Translations under genes and position numbers: made by a program
Shown: one piece after another, positions 7,246 to 15,408 of the stretch
How the letters are laid out: every line of letters begins with the position of its first letter
Numbering within the stretch: position 1 is the first letter of the stretch
The notes under the pieces: model-generated
Database searches by the model: none
What the model saw: the letters and a program-made list of their open reading frames with translations, nothing else
Told to the model about the DNA's origin: nothing
Assembly (NCBI GenBank): GCA_913055605.1
Contig: CAJXKJ010000028.1
Coordinates: 1 to 38,911 of the forward strand
From: an uncultured Euryhalocaulis sp.
GTDB lineage: Bacteria; Pseudomonadota; Alphaproteobacteria; Caulobacterales; Maricaulaceae
Direction: 5' to 3'
DNA length: 38,911 bases

Positions 7246-8754
7246 ATGCCGCAAAAGATTTCCAAGCGCACAACGGCCGCAAGCGTCTCGTTGATCGCGC
7301 TGGCCGGCGCCGCGCTCGGCGCGACGGTCATGGCCACCGCCGAAGCTCAGGACAACCGCTCCGTGACCAGCGACCGCGTCGCCCCGGTCATGGCGCCGAG
7401 CTTCGCCGACCTTATCGAACACGTCAGCCCGGCCGTCGTCTCGGTCGAGGTGACCACGGAGGTCTCCGGCGGCGTCGCCGGCCTGACCCCCGACGCGCTT
7501 CCCCCGGGCTTCGAGGAATTCCTGGAGCGTTTCGGCCAGGCCGTCCCCGAACAGCAGCCGCGCCAGGCGCAGGGCGCCGGGTCCGGCTTCTTCATTTCCT
7601 CCGACGGTCTGGTGGTGACCAACTACCACGTCGTGGAAAACGCCACCGAGATCAGCATCTCTCTGAAGGACGGGCGCGAGCTGGACGCCGAAATCGTCGG
7701 CACCGACGAGCCGACCGACCTGGCCCTGCTGCGCGTCGAGGGGGATGAGTTCCCCTTCGTCCAGTTCGACACCGATCCGCATTATCGCGTCGGCGACTGG
7801 GTCGTCGCGGTGGGCAATCCGTTCGGTCTGGGCGGCACCGCCACCGCCGGCATCATCTCCGCCATCGGGCGGGAAGAGCCGAACGCCCGCTATAACGGCT
7901 TCATCCAGATCGACGCGCCGATCAACCGCGGCAATTCGGGCGGTCCGACCTTCGACATCAACGGCAACGTCATCGGCGTGAACTCGCAGATCTTCTCGCC
8001 GACCGGCGGGAATATCGGCATCGGCTTCGCCATTCCGTCCGACGTCGCCGCCAACATCATCGACCAGCTCGCCGAAAGCGGCAGCGTGACGCGCGGCTGG
8101 CTGGGCGTGACGATCCAGAACGTGACCGAGGAACTGGCCGACGCCTTCGAGGTGGAAGCCGACACCGGCGCGGTCGTGGCCTCCGTCAACGCCGGCAGCC
8201 CGGCCGACGACGCCGGCTTCGAAAGCGGCGACATCGTTCTGGCCATCGACGGCGACGAAGTGGACAGCGCCACGGACCTGACCCGTCAGGTCGGCTCCCT
8301 GCGCGCGGGCGAGACCTATCGCTTCGACATTCTGCGCGGCGGCGACCGCCGGGCGCTGAACGTCACGATCGGCATCCGTCCGCCGGAAGACCAGCTTCTG
8401 GCCGAAGCGACGCCGGACACCCCGTCTTCCCCGGCCAGCGCCGAAACCTCCGAGTTCGGCCTCTCGCTCGCCCCGCTGACGGACGCGACCCGCTCCGAAC
8501 TCGGCGTCGCGGACGATGTGCGCGGCGTCGCGGTGGTCGATGTCGACGCCGACAGCGAAGCGGCCCAGCGCGGCTTTGCCCCGGGCTTCGTCATCACCCA
8601 GGTGGACGGCCGGCGGGTGAACACGCCGCAGGACTTCAACGACGCGATCGAGCGGGCCCGGTCCTCCGGCAAGTCGGCCGCCGCCCTTCTAGTCAACACC
8701 AGCCGCGGGACGACCTTCGTCGCGCTGCCGCTTCAGGAGTCCGACGCCGGCTGA
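7246..8754 (+). CDS. degP: Do-family periplasmic serine protease (DegP/HtrA)
   Basis: A 502-residue envelope protease/chaperone that degrades or refolds damaged periplasmic proteins. A signal peptide occupies about residues 1-34. The trypsin-like domain has the full catalytic triad: H128 in TNYHVV, D158 in TDLALLRV and S231 in NRGNSGGP. Two PDZ domains follow (about 285-375 and 405-490), as in DegP/DegQ/MucD. The gene opens an operon with an OmpR-type regulator and a histidine kinase, an arrangement that suggests envelope-stress control of its own expression. A GC-rich hairpin after the stop (8761-8778) may set the relative level of the regulator. DegP and DegQ cannot be told apart from sequence alone, so the symbol is a family-level choice. 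Confidence 0.95.
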   Translation: MPQKISKRTTAASVSLIALAGAALGATVMATAEAQDNRSVTSDRVAPVMAPSFADLIEHVSPAVVSVEVTTEVSGGVAGLTPDALPPGFEEFLERFGQAVPEQQPRQAQGAGSGFFISSDGLVVTNYHVVENATEISISLKDGRELDAEIVGTDEPTDLALLRVEGDEFPFVQFDTDPHYRVGDWVVAVGNPFGLGGTATAGIISAIGREEPNARYNGFIQIDAPINRGNSGGPTFDINGNVIGVNSQIFSPTGGNIGIGFAIPSDVAANIIDQLAESGSVTRGWLGVTIQNVTEELADAFEVEADTGAVVASVNAGSPADDAGFESGDIVLAIDGDEVDSATDLTRQVGSLRAGETYRFDILRGGDRRALNVTIGIRPPEDQLLAEATPDTPSSPASAETSEFGLSLAPLTDATRSELGVADDVRGVAVVDVDADSEAAQRGFAPGFVITQVDGRRVNTPQDFNDAIERARSSGKSAAALLVNTSRGTTFVALPLQESDAG

Positions 8755-8760
8755 CGCGGC

Positions 8761-8778
8761 GGGCGCACCCGTGCGCCC
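8761..8778 (+). other. Intercistronic hairpin between the protease and regulator genes
   Basis: GGGCGCAC (8761-8768) and GTGCGCCC (8771-8778) form a perfect inverted repeat with a very tight centre. There is no T tract. It is probably a partial attenuator or mRNA stabiliser that lets the protease be made in excess of the regulator and kinase. Confidence 0.45.
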
Positions 8779-8803
8779 CTCGCGGTCCGGCGGATCAGAT
8801 ACG

Positions 8804-9475
8804 ATGCGAATACTGATCATCGAAGACGACAAGGTCGCTGCCGAGTATGTCCGCAAGGGACTGAGCGAGGCCGGCCATATCGTCGACCACGCGCCGGACG
8901 GCGACACCGGGCTGAACATGGCGCTCGACGGCCAGTACGACGTGCTGATCGTCGACCGCATGCTGCCCAAGCGGGACGGCCTGCAGGTGATCGAGGCCCT
9001 GCGCGCGGAAAACAGCCGCGCGCCGGTCCTGATCCTGTCCGCCCTGGGCGAGATCGACCAGCGGGTGGAAGGCCTGCGCGCCGGCGGCGACGACTATCTG
9101 ACCAAGCCCTACGCCTTCGACGAGCTTCTGGCCCGGGTGGAGGCGCTGGTGCGCCGCCGCAATCCGGGCGCGGTCCAGACCCGTCTCCAGGTCGGCGATC
9201 TGGAGATGGATCTGCTGGCCCGCACGGTCAAACGCGCCGGCGAGGAGATCAATCTGCAGCCGCGGGAATTCCGCCTTCTGGAATTCCTGATGAAGCACGC
9301 CGGACAGGTGGTGACCCGCACCATGCTGCTGGAGAAGGTGTGGGACTATCACTTCGATCCCCAGACCAATGTGATCGACGTGCACGTCTCCCGGCTCAGG
9401 GGGAAGATCGACAAGCCCTATGACCGGCCGATGCTGCACACGGTCAGAGGGGCCGGATACCGCCTGCAGGCATGA
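8804..9475 (+). CDS. OmpR-family response regulator of the htrA operon
   Basis: A 223-residue regulator. The receiver has acidic pocket E7-D8-D9, phosphoacceptor D51 in IVDRMLPKRDG, S79 at the switch position and K101 in the YLTKPY motif. The winged-helix domain (about 128-221) includes TNVIDVHVSRLRGKID and ends in RGAGYRL, typical of the CzcR/CopR/PetR-like branch. ATG at 8804 is preferred to an in-frame GTG at 8771 because the protein then begins MRILIIEDD, as the family does; the GTG also lies in the second arm of the hairpin. It is the cognate partner of the kinase at 9500. A shared operon with DegP suggests a Cpx-like envelope-stress role, which is inference. Confidence 0.95.
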   Translation: MRILIIEDDKVAAEYVRKGLSEAGHIVDHAPDGDTGLNMALDGQYDVLIVDRMLPKRDGLQVIEALRAENSRAPVLILSALGEIDQRVEGLRAGGDDYLTKPYAFDELLARVEALVRRRNPGAVQTRLQVGDLEMDLLARTVKRAGEEINLQPREFRLLEFLMKHAGQVVTRTMLLEKVWDYHFDPQTNVIDVHVSRLRGKIDKPYDRPMLHTVRGAGYRLQA

Positions 9476-9504
9476 GCCCCGAGGCATGAGTCCTGAGGCA
9501 TGAG
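9468..9504 (+). repeat. Three tandem 14-bp repeats carrying two coupled MSPEA minicistrons
   Basis: AGGCATGAG recurs exactly every 14 bases at 9468, 9482 and 9496. Each copy contains ATGA. The regulator stop TGA (9473-9475) overlaps an ATG at 9472 that encodes MSPEA and stops at 9487-9489. That stop overlaps an ATG at 9486 that encodes MSPEA again and stops at 9501-9503, which overlaps the kinase ATG at 9500. The two five-codon frames differ only by synonymous changes. The repeat therefore inserts two stop-start relays between the regulator and kinase genes. Confidence 0.8.
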
Positions 9505-10897
9505 TTCGCGGCGCGCATTTCTGCGCACCACGACATTCCGGCTGACGCTTTTCGCGGCGGCGCTGTTCGCGCTGTTCGCCTTCCTGATCCTTGCCTATGT
9601 CTACACGACGACGGCCGGCGCCCTGTCGCGCCAGAACGCCCGCGCCATCGAGTCCGAGGCCGCGGAGCTGGTCCGCTCCTATAACGCCTTCGGCGTGGAC
9701 GGCCTGAACCGGCTGGTGCTCCAGCGCAGCATCGGCGCCTCCGCCAATCTCTATCTGCTGGTGGAGCCGGACGGCGCGCGTATCTCCGGCAATCTCAGCA
9801 CGCTGCCCGACGAGGCGCCGGGCGAGGGGCTGTTCAGCTTCACCTACGCCCAGCCCGACCCCGAGGGCGGCGACGAGCTGGAGCGCCGCCGCGCCCAGGG
9901 CCGGCTGATCGTCCTTCCCGCCGGCTACCAGCTTCTGGTCGGCATGGATGTCGAGGACAGCGCCCGCATCATCAACCGCGTCACAGACGCCATCCTGACC
10001 GGCTCGCTCGGCGTCCTGGCGTTCGGCGTTCTGCTGGGCGCGGTGGTCAGCCGCCGCTTCGCCGAGCGGATCAATGCGGTGAACCAGGTGGCGCGCGACG
10101 TCGCCGCCGGCGACCTGAGACGGCGCGCCCCCCGAAATTTCTCCGGCGACGAGCTGGACGAGATGTCGGAAAACCTGAACGCCATGCTGGACCGGATCGA
10201 GCGGCTGACCGCCGGCCTGCGCCACGCCGGCGACTCCATCGCCCACGATCTACGCTCCCCGCTCACGCGCATGCGCACCTCGCTGGAGGCCGGCCTGCGC
10301 GCGGTGGAGAAGGGCGAAAGCGGGGAGGAGCCGCTGCAGCAGGCGCTCTCCGACACCGAAGACCTCCTGAACACGTTCAACGCCGTGCTGCGCATCGCCC
10401 GGCTGGAGGCCGGCGAGCGGCGCGAGATGCTGTCGCCCCTCGACCCGGCGGAAATCGTGGCCGATCTGGGCGAGCTGTACGAGGCCGCGGCCGAGGACGC
10501 CGGGCTGGAGTTCACCGTGGAGGCGCCGCCGGGCCTGACCGTGCTGGGCGACCGCGGCCTGATCTCCCAGGCGCTCGCCAACCTCCTCGACAACGCGATC
10601 AAATATTCCCCGCCCGGCGGCTTCGTCGCCCTGCGTCTGCGCCGCACCAGCACGGGGGAGCGGGAGATTTCGGTCACCGATTCCGGCCCGGGCATTCCCG
10701 AAGAGTCGCGCGAGCGGGTGCTGGAGCGCTTCGTGCGGCTGGAATCCAGCCGCAGCATGCCGGGCGCGGGCCTCGGGCTCAGCCTCGTGAAAGCGGTGGC
10801 CGAGATTCATAAAGGCCGGGTCGATCTGTCCGAAGGGCCGGGCGGCCCCGGCGGGCCGGGCCTGTGCGCGGCGCTGGTGCTGCCCGAGCCGAAATAG
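9500..10897 (+). CDS. Sensor histidine kinase of the htrA operon
   Basis: A 465-residue inner-membrane kinase. Transmembrane segment 1 is about 12-34, a periplasmic sensor domain about 35-162 and transmembrane segment 2 about 165-184. A HAMP domain follows (about 185-240), then the dimerisation helix with H249 in SIAHDLRSPLTRMR. The ATPase domain has an N-box (NLLDNAIKYS, 361-370), the DSGPGIP motif and GAGLGLSLVK. Translation is likely coupled to the regulator through the ATGA relay at 9472-9503. The periplasmic region has no cysteine or obvious metal-binding pattern, so the stimulus is unknown; the linked DegP points to misfolded envelope protein. Confidence 0.93.
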   Translation: MSSRRAFLRTTTFRLTLFAAALFALFAFLILAYVYTTTAGALSRQNARAIESEAAELVRSYNAFGVDGLNRLVLQRSIGASANLYLLVEPDGARISGNLSTLPDEAPGEGLFSFTYAQPDPEGGDELERRRAQGRLIVLPAGYQLLVGMDVEDSARIINRVTDAILTGSLGVLAFGVLLGAVVSRRFAERINAVNQVARDVAAGDLRRRAPRNFSGDELDEMSENLNAMLDRIERLTAGLRHAGDSIAHDLRSPLTRMRTSLEAGLRAVEKGESGEEPLQQALSDTEDLLNTFNAVLRIARLEAGERREMLSPLDPAEIVADLGELYEAAAEDAGLEFTVEAPPGLTVLGDRGLISQALANLLDNAIKYSPPGGFVALRLRRTSTGEREISVTDSGPGIPEESRERVLERFVRLESSRSMPGAGLGLSLVKAVAEIHKGRVDLSEGPGGPGGPGLCAALVLPEPK

Positions 10898-10938
10898 GGC
10901 TTTCCAGCGCCGGCGCCCTGCGCCACGGTCGCCGCCCC

Positions 10939-13866
10939 ATGCCCGACACGCCCCAGACTTCCGCGCCCCAGACTTCCGACAGCCAGCAGCATTCCGGCCC
11001 TCTGGTCACGCGCATCGTGTCCGCGCCAGAACCGTTCGACCGCCCGGCGGCGGAGCGGGCGCTGGCCGCGGTGCGCGAGACCGCCGCCATCCCGGCGGAG
11101 GCCGAGGCGCTGCTGACCGGCGTGTTCGGCTGCGCGCCCTATCTTGCCCGTCTCGCCCGCCGCTTCCCGGCGGATTTGTCCGCCATGCTGGCCGAGGCGC
11201 CGGAACGGCGCCTGCAGGCGGAACTGGCGGCCATCGCGAAAGCGGCCACGGCCGAAACGCAAAGCGCGCTGGACGCCGCGCTGCGCCAGGCCAAGGCGCG
11301 CGTGCATCTGCTGACCGCGCTGGCCGACCTCGGCGGCGTCTGGGCGCTGGAACAGGTCACCGGCGCGATCACCGCCGCCGCCGACGCCGCGCTTGCCGCC
11401 GCCATCGCCGCCCATGCCCGCTTCCTCGGCGCAGAGGACGGCGCCCCCGGCTATTTCATCGTCGCCCTCGGCAAGCAGGGCGCGCGGGAGCTGAACTATT
11501 CCAGCGATATCGACATCGCCGCCTTCTACGACCCGGACCTCATGCCCGCGCCGGCGGGCGCGGCGGACCCCGGCCAGTTCGCGGTGCGACTGACCAAGGG
11601 CGTCGTCGCCTCGCTCAGCCGCCAGACCAATGACGGCTATGTCTTCCGCACCGATCTGCGGCTGCGCCCCGACCCGTCCTCCAACCCCGTCGCGGTCTCG
11701 GTCGACGCCGCCGCGCGCTATTACGAAAGCGCCGCCCTGACATGGGAGCGGGCGGCCTGGATCAAGGCGCGCCCCGTCGCCGGCGACATGTCCGCGGCCG
11801 CCGAATTCATGCAGCTCTTCCAGCCCTTCGTCTGGCGGCGCTCGATGGACTACGCCGCGATCGGGGAGATCGCGGCGATCATGCGCCAGATCGAGGAAGG
11901 CGGCGGCGGCGAGGATGACGGCGTGGCAGGCCTGGACATCAAGCGCTGCGCCGGCGGCATCCGCCATATCGAGTTCTTCACCCAGATGCAGCAGCTGCTC
12001 TGGGGCGGGCGGGAGGAGGCGCTGCGCCTGTCCGGCACGCTGCCCGGCCTCGCCGCCCTGACGGCGGAGGGAAAGGTGGAGCCGGAAGAGGCGAAGACGC
12101 TCGCCGCCGTCTATCGCCGCCTGCGCGATGTCGAGCACCGCATCCAGATGCTGGAGGACCAGCCGACCCAGGACATCCCGGAGGGGGAGGCGGACCGCGC
12201 GCGTCTGGCCCTGCTCTGCGGCGCGCCCTCGCGCGAGGCGTTCGAGGCGGAAATCCTCTCCATCACCTCGGACGCCTGCGCCATCTGCGCGGCTTTGTTC
12301 GCCGACGCGCCCCGCCCGGAATCGCCGCTTGTCTTCGAGGGGCCGGAGCCGGGGGCCGCGGCCCTGCGCGCGCTGGACGAGCTCGGCTTCGAGGACCCGG
12401 CCGCGGCGTGGGAGATCATCAGCCGCTGGTGCGCGGGCGGGCCGCGCGCCATGCGCTCCGACCGCGCGCGCGTTCTGGCGCGCAAGCTCGCCCCCCGCAT
12501 CGCGCAGGAAATCGCGGCCGCCGCATCGCCCGCCGCCACGCTCGCCCGGTTCGACGAATTCGTCCGCGCTCTGCCGGCCGGGGTGCAGATTCTGTCCATG
12601 CTGGAGCGCGAGCCGCGCCTGCTGGCCGACATTATCGACGTCCTCGCTCTGTCCCCGCGTCTGGCGCGCGAACTGGCGGAGCGCCCCGACGCGCTGGAGG
12701 CGTTCCTGGCCTTCGACCCGGAGGAGCTGGCGCCGGACGTGCTGGAACAGCGCATCGCCGAGGAGATCGGCTCCGCCCCCGATCTGGAGGCCGCGCTGGA
12801 CCGCGCCCGCCGCCTGACGCGGGAGACGATGTTCCTGATCGCCATGGGCGTGCTGCGCGGCCAGGACACCGCCGACCACGCCAGCGATTTCTACGTCACG
12901 CTGGCCGGCGCGCTGATCCGCGCCCTGCTGCCCTGGGTCCAGTCCGACCTCCGCCGCCGCTATGGCGCGATGGAAGGGCAGTTCGCGGTGATCGCGCTGG
13001 GCAGTTTCGGCGCCTCGGAAATGACGGTGCGCTCCGACACCGACATCGTGATGGTCTATGACGCGTCCCCGGACGCCGAGTCCGACGGCGACCGCCCGCT
13101 CTATGCGGAGACCTATTATGGCCGGCTGGCCCAGCGTTTCGTCAGCGCCCTGACCGCGCCCACCGCCGAAGGCACGCTGTTCCGCATCGACCTCAATCTG
13201 CGCCCGCACGGCTCCGCCGGGCCCATCGCCTCCCGCCTGTCGGCCTATGAGAACTACTACCGGACAGAGGCCTGGACGTGGGAGCTGATGGCCCTGACGC
13301 GCGCGCGCGTCGTCGCCGGCGATCCGGCGCTGGCCGACCGGCTGACCGCCCTGATCCGGGAGGTGCTGACCCGGCCGCGCGAGGCCCCGGTCGTGGCCGC
13401 CGCGGTGGCCGACATGCGCGGGCGGCTGATGCAGGAAAAGCCGCCGTCGGGCTTCTGGGACCTGGTCCAGTCCCCGGGCGCGCTGACCGACGTGCGCTTC
13501 ACGGTCCAGTACCTCCAGCTCGTCTGCGCCGCCTCCCGCCCTTCGGTGATCAAGGGCCACACCCGCACCGCCATCGCCGCGCTGAAGGACGCCGGCGCCC
13601 TGTCGCGGGCGGAGGCCGCGGCGCTGGACGCCAGCGCGGAGCTGCATCTGGACCTGCGCCAGATTCTGGCCCTGGCGGACGAGGGCCCGGCGGACCCGGA
13701 AAACGCCAGCATCCGCCTGAAGACCCGTCTGGCGCGCGCCGCCGGAGCGGCGGACATCGACGCATTGAAGCGGCGCCTGCGCCATGTCCGCGCGGCGGCC
13801 CGCACCGTGTTCGAAACCCGGGTGCTGAACGCCGCGACGGAATCGGGGTCCCGCTCCGTTGAATAG
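10939..13866 (+). CDS. glnE: Bifunctional glutamine synthetase adenylyltransferase / adenylyl-removing enzyme
   Basis: A 975-residue cytoplasmic enzyme that adenylylates and deadenylylates glutamine synthetase in response to nitrogen status through PII. It has the two nucleotidyltransferase domains of GlnE. The N-terminal deadenylylating half shows GKQGARELNYSSDIDI with the metal-binding DxD near residues 190-195. The C-terminal adenylylating half shows GSFGASEMTVRSDTDI near 690-702. Family length is about 950-1000, so it is complete. ATG at 10939 was chosen over an in-frame GTG at 10864 that would overlap the kinase gene by 34 bases. It lies 41 bases after that kinase gene, with no functional link evident. 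Confidence 0.96.
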   Translation: MPDTPQTSAPQTSDSQQHSGPLVTRIVSAPEPFDRPAAERALAAVRETAAIPAEAEALLTGVFGCAPYLARLARRFPADLSAMLAEAPERRLQAELAAIAKAATAETQSALDAALRQAKARVHLLTALADLGGVWALEQVTGAITAAADAALAAAIAAHARFLGAEDGAPGYFIVALGKQGARELNYSSDIDIAAFYDPDLMPAPAGAADPGQFAVRLTKGVVASLSRQTNDGYVFRTDLRLRPDPSSNPVAVSVDAAARYYESAALTWERAAWIKARPVAGDMSAAAEFMQLFQPFVWRRSMDYAAIGEIAAIMRQIEEGGGGEDDGVAGLDIKRCAGGIRHIEFFTQMQQLLWGGREEALRLSGTLPGLAALTAEGKVEPEEAKTLAAVYRRLRDVEHRIQMLEDQPTQDIPEGEADRARLALLCGAPSREAFEAEILSITSDACAICAALFADAPRPESPLVFEGPEPGAAALRALDELGFEDPAAAWEIISRWCAGGPRAMRSDRARVLARKLAPRIAQEIAAAASPAATLARFDEFVRALPAGVQILSMLEREPRLLADIIDVLALSPRLARELAERPDALEAFLAFDPEELAPDVLEQRIAEEIGSAPDLEAALDRARRLTRETMFLIAMGVLRGQDTADHASDFYVTLAGALIRALLPWVQSDLRRRYGAMEGQFAVIALGSFGASEMTVRSDTDIVMVYDASPDAESDGDRPLYAETYYGRLAQRFVSALTAPTAEGTLFRIDLNLRPHGSAGPIASRLSAYENYYRTEAWTWELMALTRARVVAGDPALADRLTALIREVLTRPREAPVVAAAVADMRGRLMQEKPPSGFWDLVQSPGALTDVRFTVQYLQLVCAASRPSVIKGHTRTAIAALKDAGALSRAEAAALDASAELHLDLRQILALADEGPADPENASIRLKTRLARAAGAADIDALKRRLRHVRAAARTVFETRVLNAATESGSRSVE

Positions 13867-13894
13867 GCACGAGGGCGCGATCGGGAGTGAGAAA

Positions 13895-14440
13895 ATGGAG
13901 AAAATCATTGCGATGGCCGGCGTCGCCGGCCTGGTGCTGATCGCCGGCGCGGCCTGCGCCCAGACCGGCCGTGATGCGCCCACGCGCTTCGGACAGATGG
14001 ACCGCGCGGATATGGGGCCGATGGCCTCCCGCATGATGGAGCGGATGCGCGACCGCGGCATGGGCCTGCGCAGCGGCCTGATGCTGCGCGCCGCGGACCT
14101 GGATCAGGACGGTGTCGCCACGCGGGCGGAGATCGACGCCCTGGCTGAGGAAACCTTCGCTTGGAACGACCGCAACGGCGACGGCGTGCTGGACGAGGCC
14201 GACGCCGGCCCGATGGCCCAGCGTCTGGCGTCCCTGCGGCCGGAGCCCACCGACGACCCGTGGTCGCGGCGCGGCCGGCCTGATGCGGACAATGACGGCC
14301 GCGTCACGCGCGCCGACATCGCCGCCCGCACCGATGCGCTGTTCGAACGGCTGGACGCCGACGGCGACGGCGCGATCTCGGCCGAGGAGGCCCAGGCGGC
14401 CGGGCCGGGCCGGCGCGGCGGGCCGGGCGCCCGGCTCTAG
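13895..14440 (+). CDS. Secreted four-EF-hand calcium-binding protein
   Basis: A 181-residue protein with a signal peptide (about 1-22; cleavage probably at ACA-Q, since the lipobox is poor). Four canonical 12-residue EF loops of the DxDxDG type start at D68, D92, D130 and D154, with E, D, D and E respectively at position 12, so all should bind Ca2+. The region before the loops (about 35-60) is Met- and Arg-rich. ATG at 13895 has a good ribosome binding site (GGGAGTGA, 13883-13890) and gives a proper signal peptide; an earlier in-frame start would overlap glnE. It begins a compact unit with an ECF sigma factor, a putative anti-sigma factor and a CnrX-like protein, which suggests it takes part in, or is an output of, that signalling module. 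Confidence 0.88.
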   Translation: MEKIIAMAGVAGLVLIAGAACAQTGRDAPTRFGQMDRADMGPMASRMMERMRDRGMGLRSGLMLRAADLDQDGVATRAEIDALAEETFAWNDRNGDGVLDEADAGPMAQRLASLRPEPTDDPWSRRGRPDADNDGRVTRADIAARTDALFERLDADGDGAISAEEAQAAGPGRRGGPGARL

Positions 14441-14458
14441 GCGCGCCCGGCAGCGCGA

Positions 14459-15049
14459 GTGGCGCCAGACCGTCAGCAGGCCCTGGACGCCGACGCGCAG
14501 TTGCTGCGCGCGGCGGCCGGCGGCGACCGCGAAGCGGTCGTCGCCCTGGTCGACGGAAACGGCCCGCGCGTGCTCGCCCTGGCCCGGCGGATGCTGCGCG
14601 ACGAACAGGCGGCGGAGGACGTGGTCCAGGAGGCCTTCCTCCGCCTCTGGCGCATCGCGCCGGAATGGCGGGCCGGGCAGGCGCGGGTTTCGACCTGGCT
14701 GCACCGGGTCGCGCTCAATCTCTGTTACGACCGGCTGCGCAAGAAGCGCGAGATCCTCACCGACGAGCCGGTCGAGCAGATCGACGACACGCCGGACGCC
14801 GAGGCCGAACTGGTCCGGGCCCAGACCGCCGCGCGCGTGCGCGCCGCGGTGGACGCCTTGCCGGAGCGGCAGCGCGCCGCCATCGAGCTCTGCCACTATC
14901 AGGAGCTTGGCGGCGCGGAGGCGGCGGAAATTTTGGAGGTCAGCGTGGAGGCTCTGGAATCGCTTCTGGCCCGCGGCCGGCGCGCATTGCGCGCGGCCCT
15001 GGCCGAGGACCGACCGGCCCCCCGCACAGACAGTGGAGGCATGCCATGA
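14459..15049 (+). CDS. ECF-family RNA polymerase sigma factor
   Basis: A 196-residue group 4 sigma factor. Region 2 (about 25-97) has the core-binding AAEDVVQEAFLRLW helix and the VSTWLHRVALNLCYDRLR promoter-melting helix. Region 4 (about 128-182) has the LPERQRAAIELCHYQEL segment and a helix-turn-helix. No extra C-terminal domain is present. The start is GTG at 14459, 18 bases after the EF-hand gene; no strong ribosome binding site is visible. The stop overlaps the next gene as ATGA, and a GGAGG at 15035-15039 serves that next start. By analogy with CnrH of the CnrYXH system, it should be held at the membrane by the small protein encoded downstream. No target promoter motif could be assigned. 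Confidence 0.94.
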   Translation: MAPDRQQALDADAQLLRAAAGGDREAVVALVDGNGPRVLALARRMLRDEQAAEDVVQEAFLRLWRIAPEWRAGQARVSTWLHRVALNLCYDRLRKKREILTDEPVEQIDDTPDAEAELVRAQTAARVRAAVDALPERQRAAIELCHYQELGGAEAAEILEVSVEALESLLARGRRALRAALAEDRPAPRTDSGGMP

Positions 15050-15408
15050 CCGAGGACACCAGGATGCTGTCGGACGAGGCGCTGGACGCGCTGCTGGATA
15101 CGGACAAGACCCCGCCGCGTCTGCCCGCGACGCTGCGCATGCGCTTGATCGCCGCCGCGCCCCAGCCGGGCGTCGCGCCGACGGGCGACAGCCTGACCCT
15201 CGCCCGCAACGGCATGGCCCGCGCCGGGCGCGGCCGGAACTGGGCGCGCGCCGCGGCGCTCGGCCTGACGCTGGCCGGCGGCGCGGCCGCCGGGTTCGCG
15301 GGCGGCGCGGCGGCCCTGCCGACCGCAACGCCGGAGCAGACATTGCTGGACATGGCGCTCAGCGCGCCGTTCGATCCGCTGGCCGCCTTCGCGGAGGATG
15401 ACGCATGA
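15046..15408 (+). CDS. Putative membrane anti-sigma factor, single-helix
   Basis: A 120-residue protein encoded between the ECF sigma gene and the CnrX-like gene, overlapping both by ATGA. A cytoplasmic N-terminal part of about 65 residues contains a short acidic helix (SDEALDALLDTD) like those small anti-sigma factors use to grip sigma. An Ala/Gly-rich hydrophobic segment (about 66-90) can span the membrane, and about 30 residues remain in the periplasm. There is no HxxxCxxC zinc motif. It matches the size and position of CnrY-type anti-sigma factors, but sequence resemblance is too weak to name the family; function is inferred from order and topology. Confidence 0.7.
   Translation: MTEDTRMLSDEALDALLDTDKTPPRLPATLRMRLIAAAPQPGVAPTGDSLTLARNGMARAGRGRNWARAAALGLTLAGGAAAGFAGGAAALPTATPEQTLLDMALSAPFDPLAAFAEDDA

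Noticed and set aside
10807-14061. A very long open frame on the minus strand opposite glnE
   Set aside because: Its product is an Arg/Gly/Ala/Gln-rich composition typical of a GC-rich shadow frame, and the plus strand holds GlnE with both catalytic motifs.
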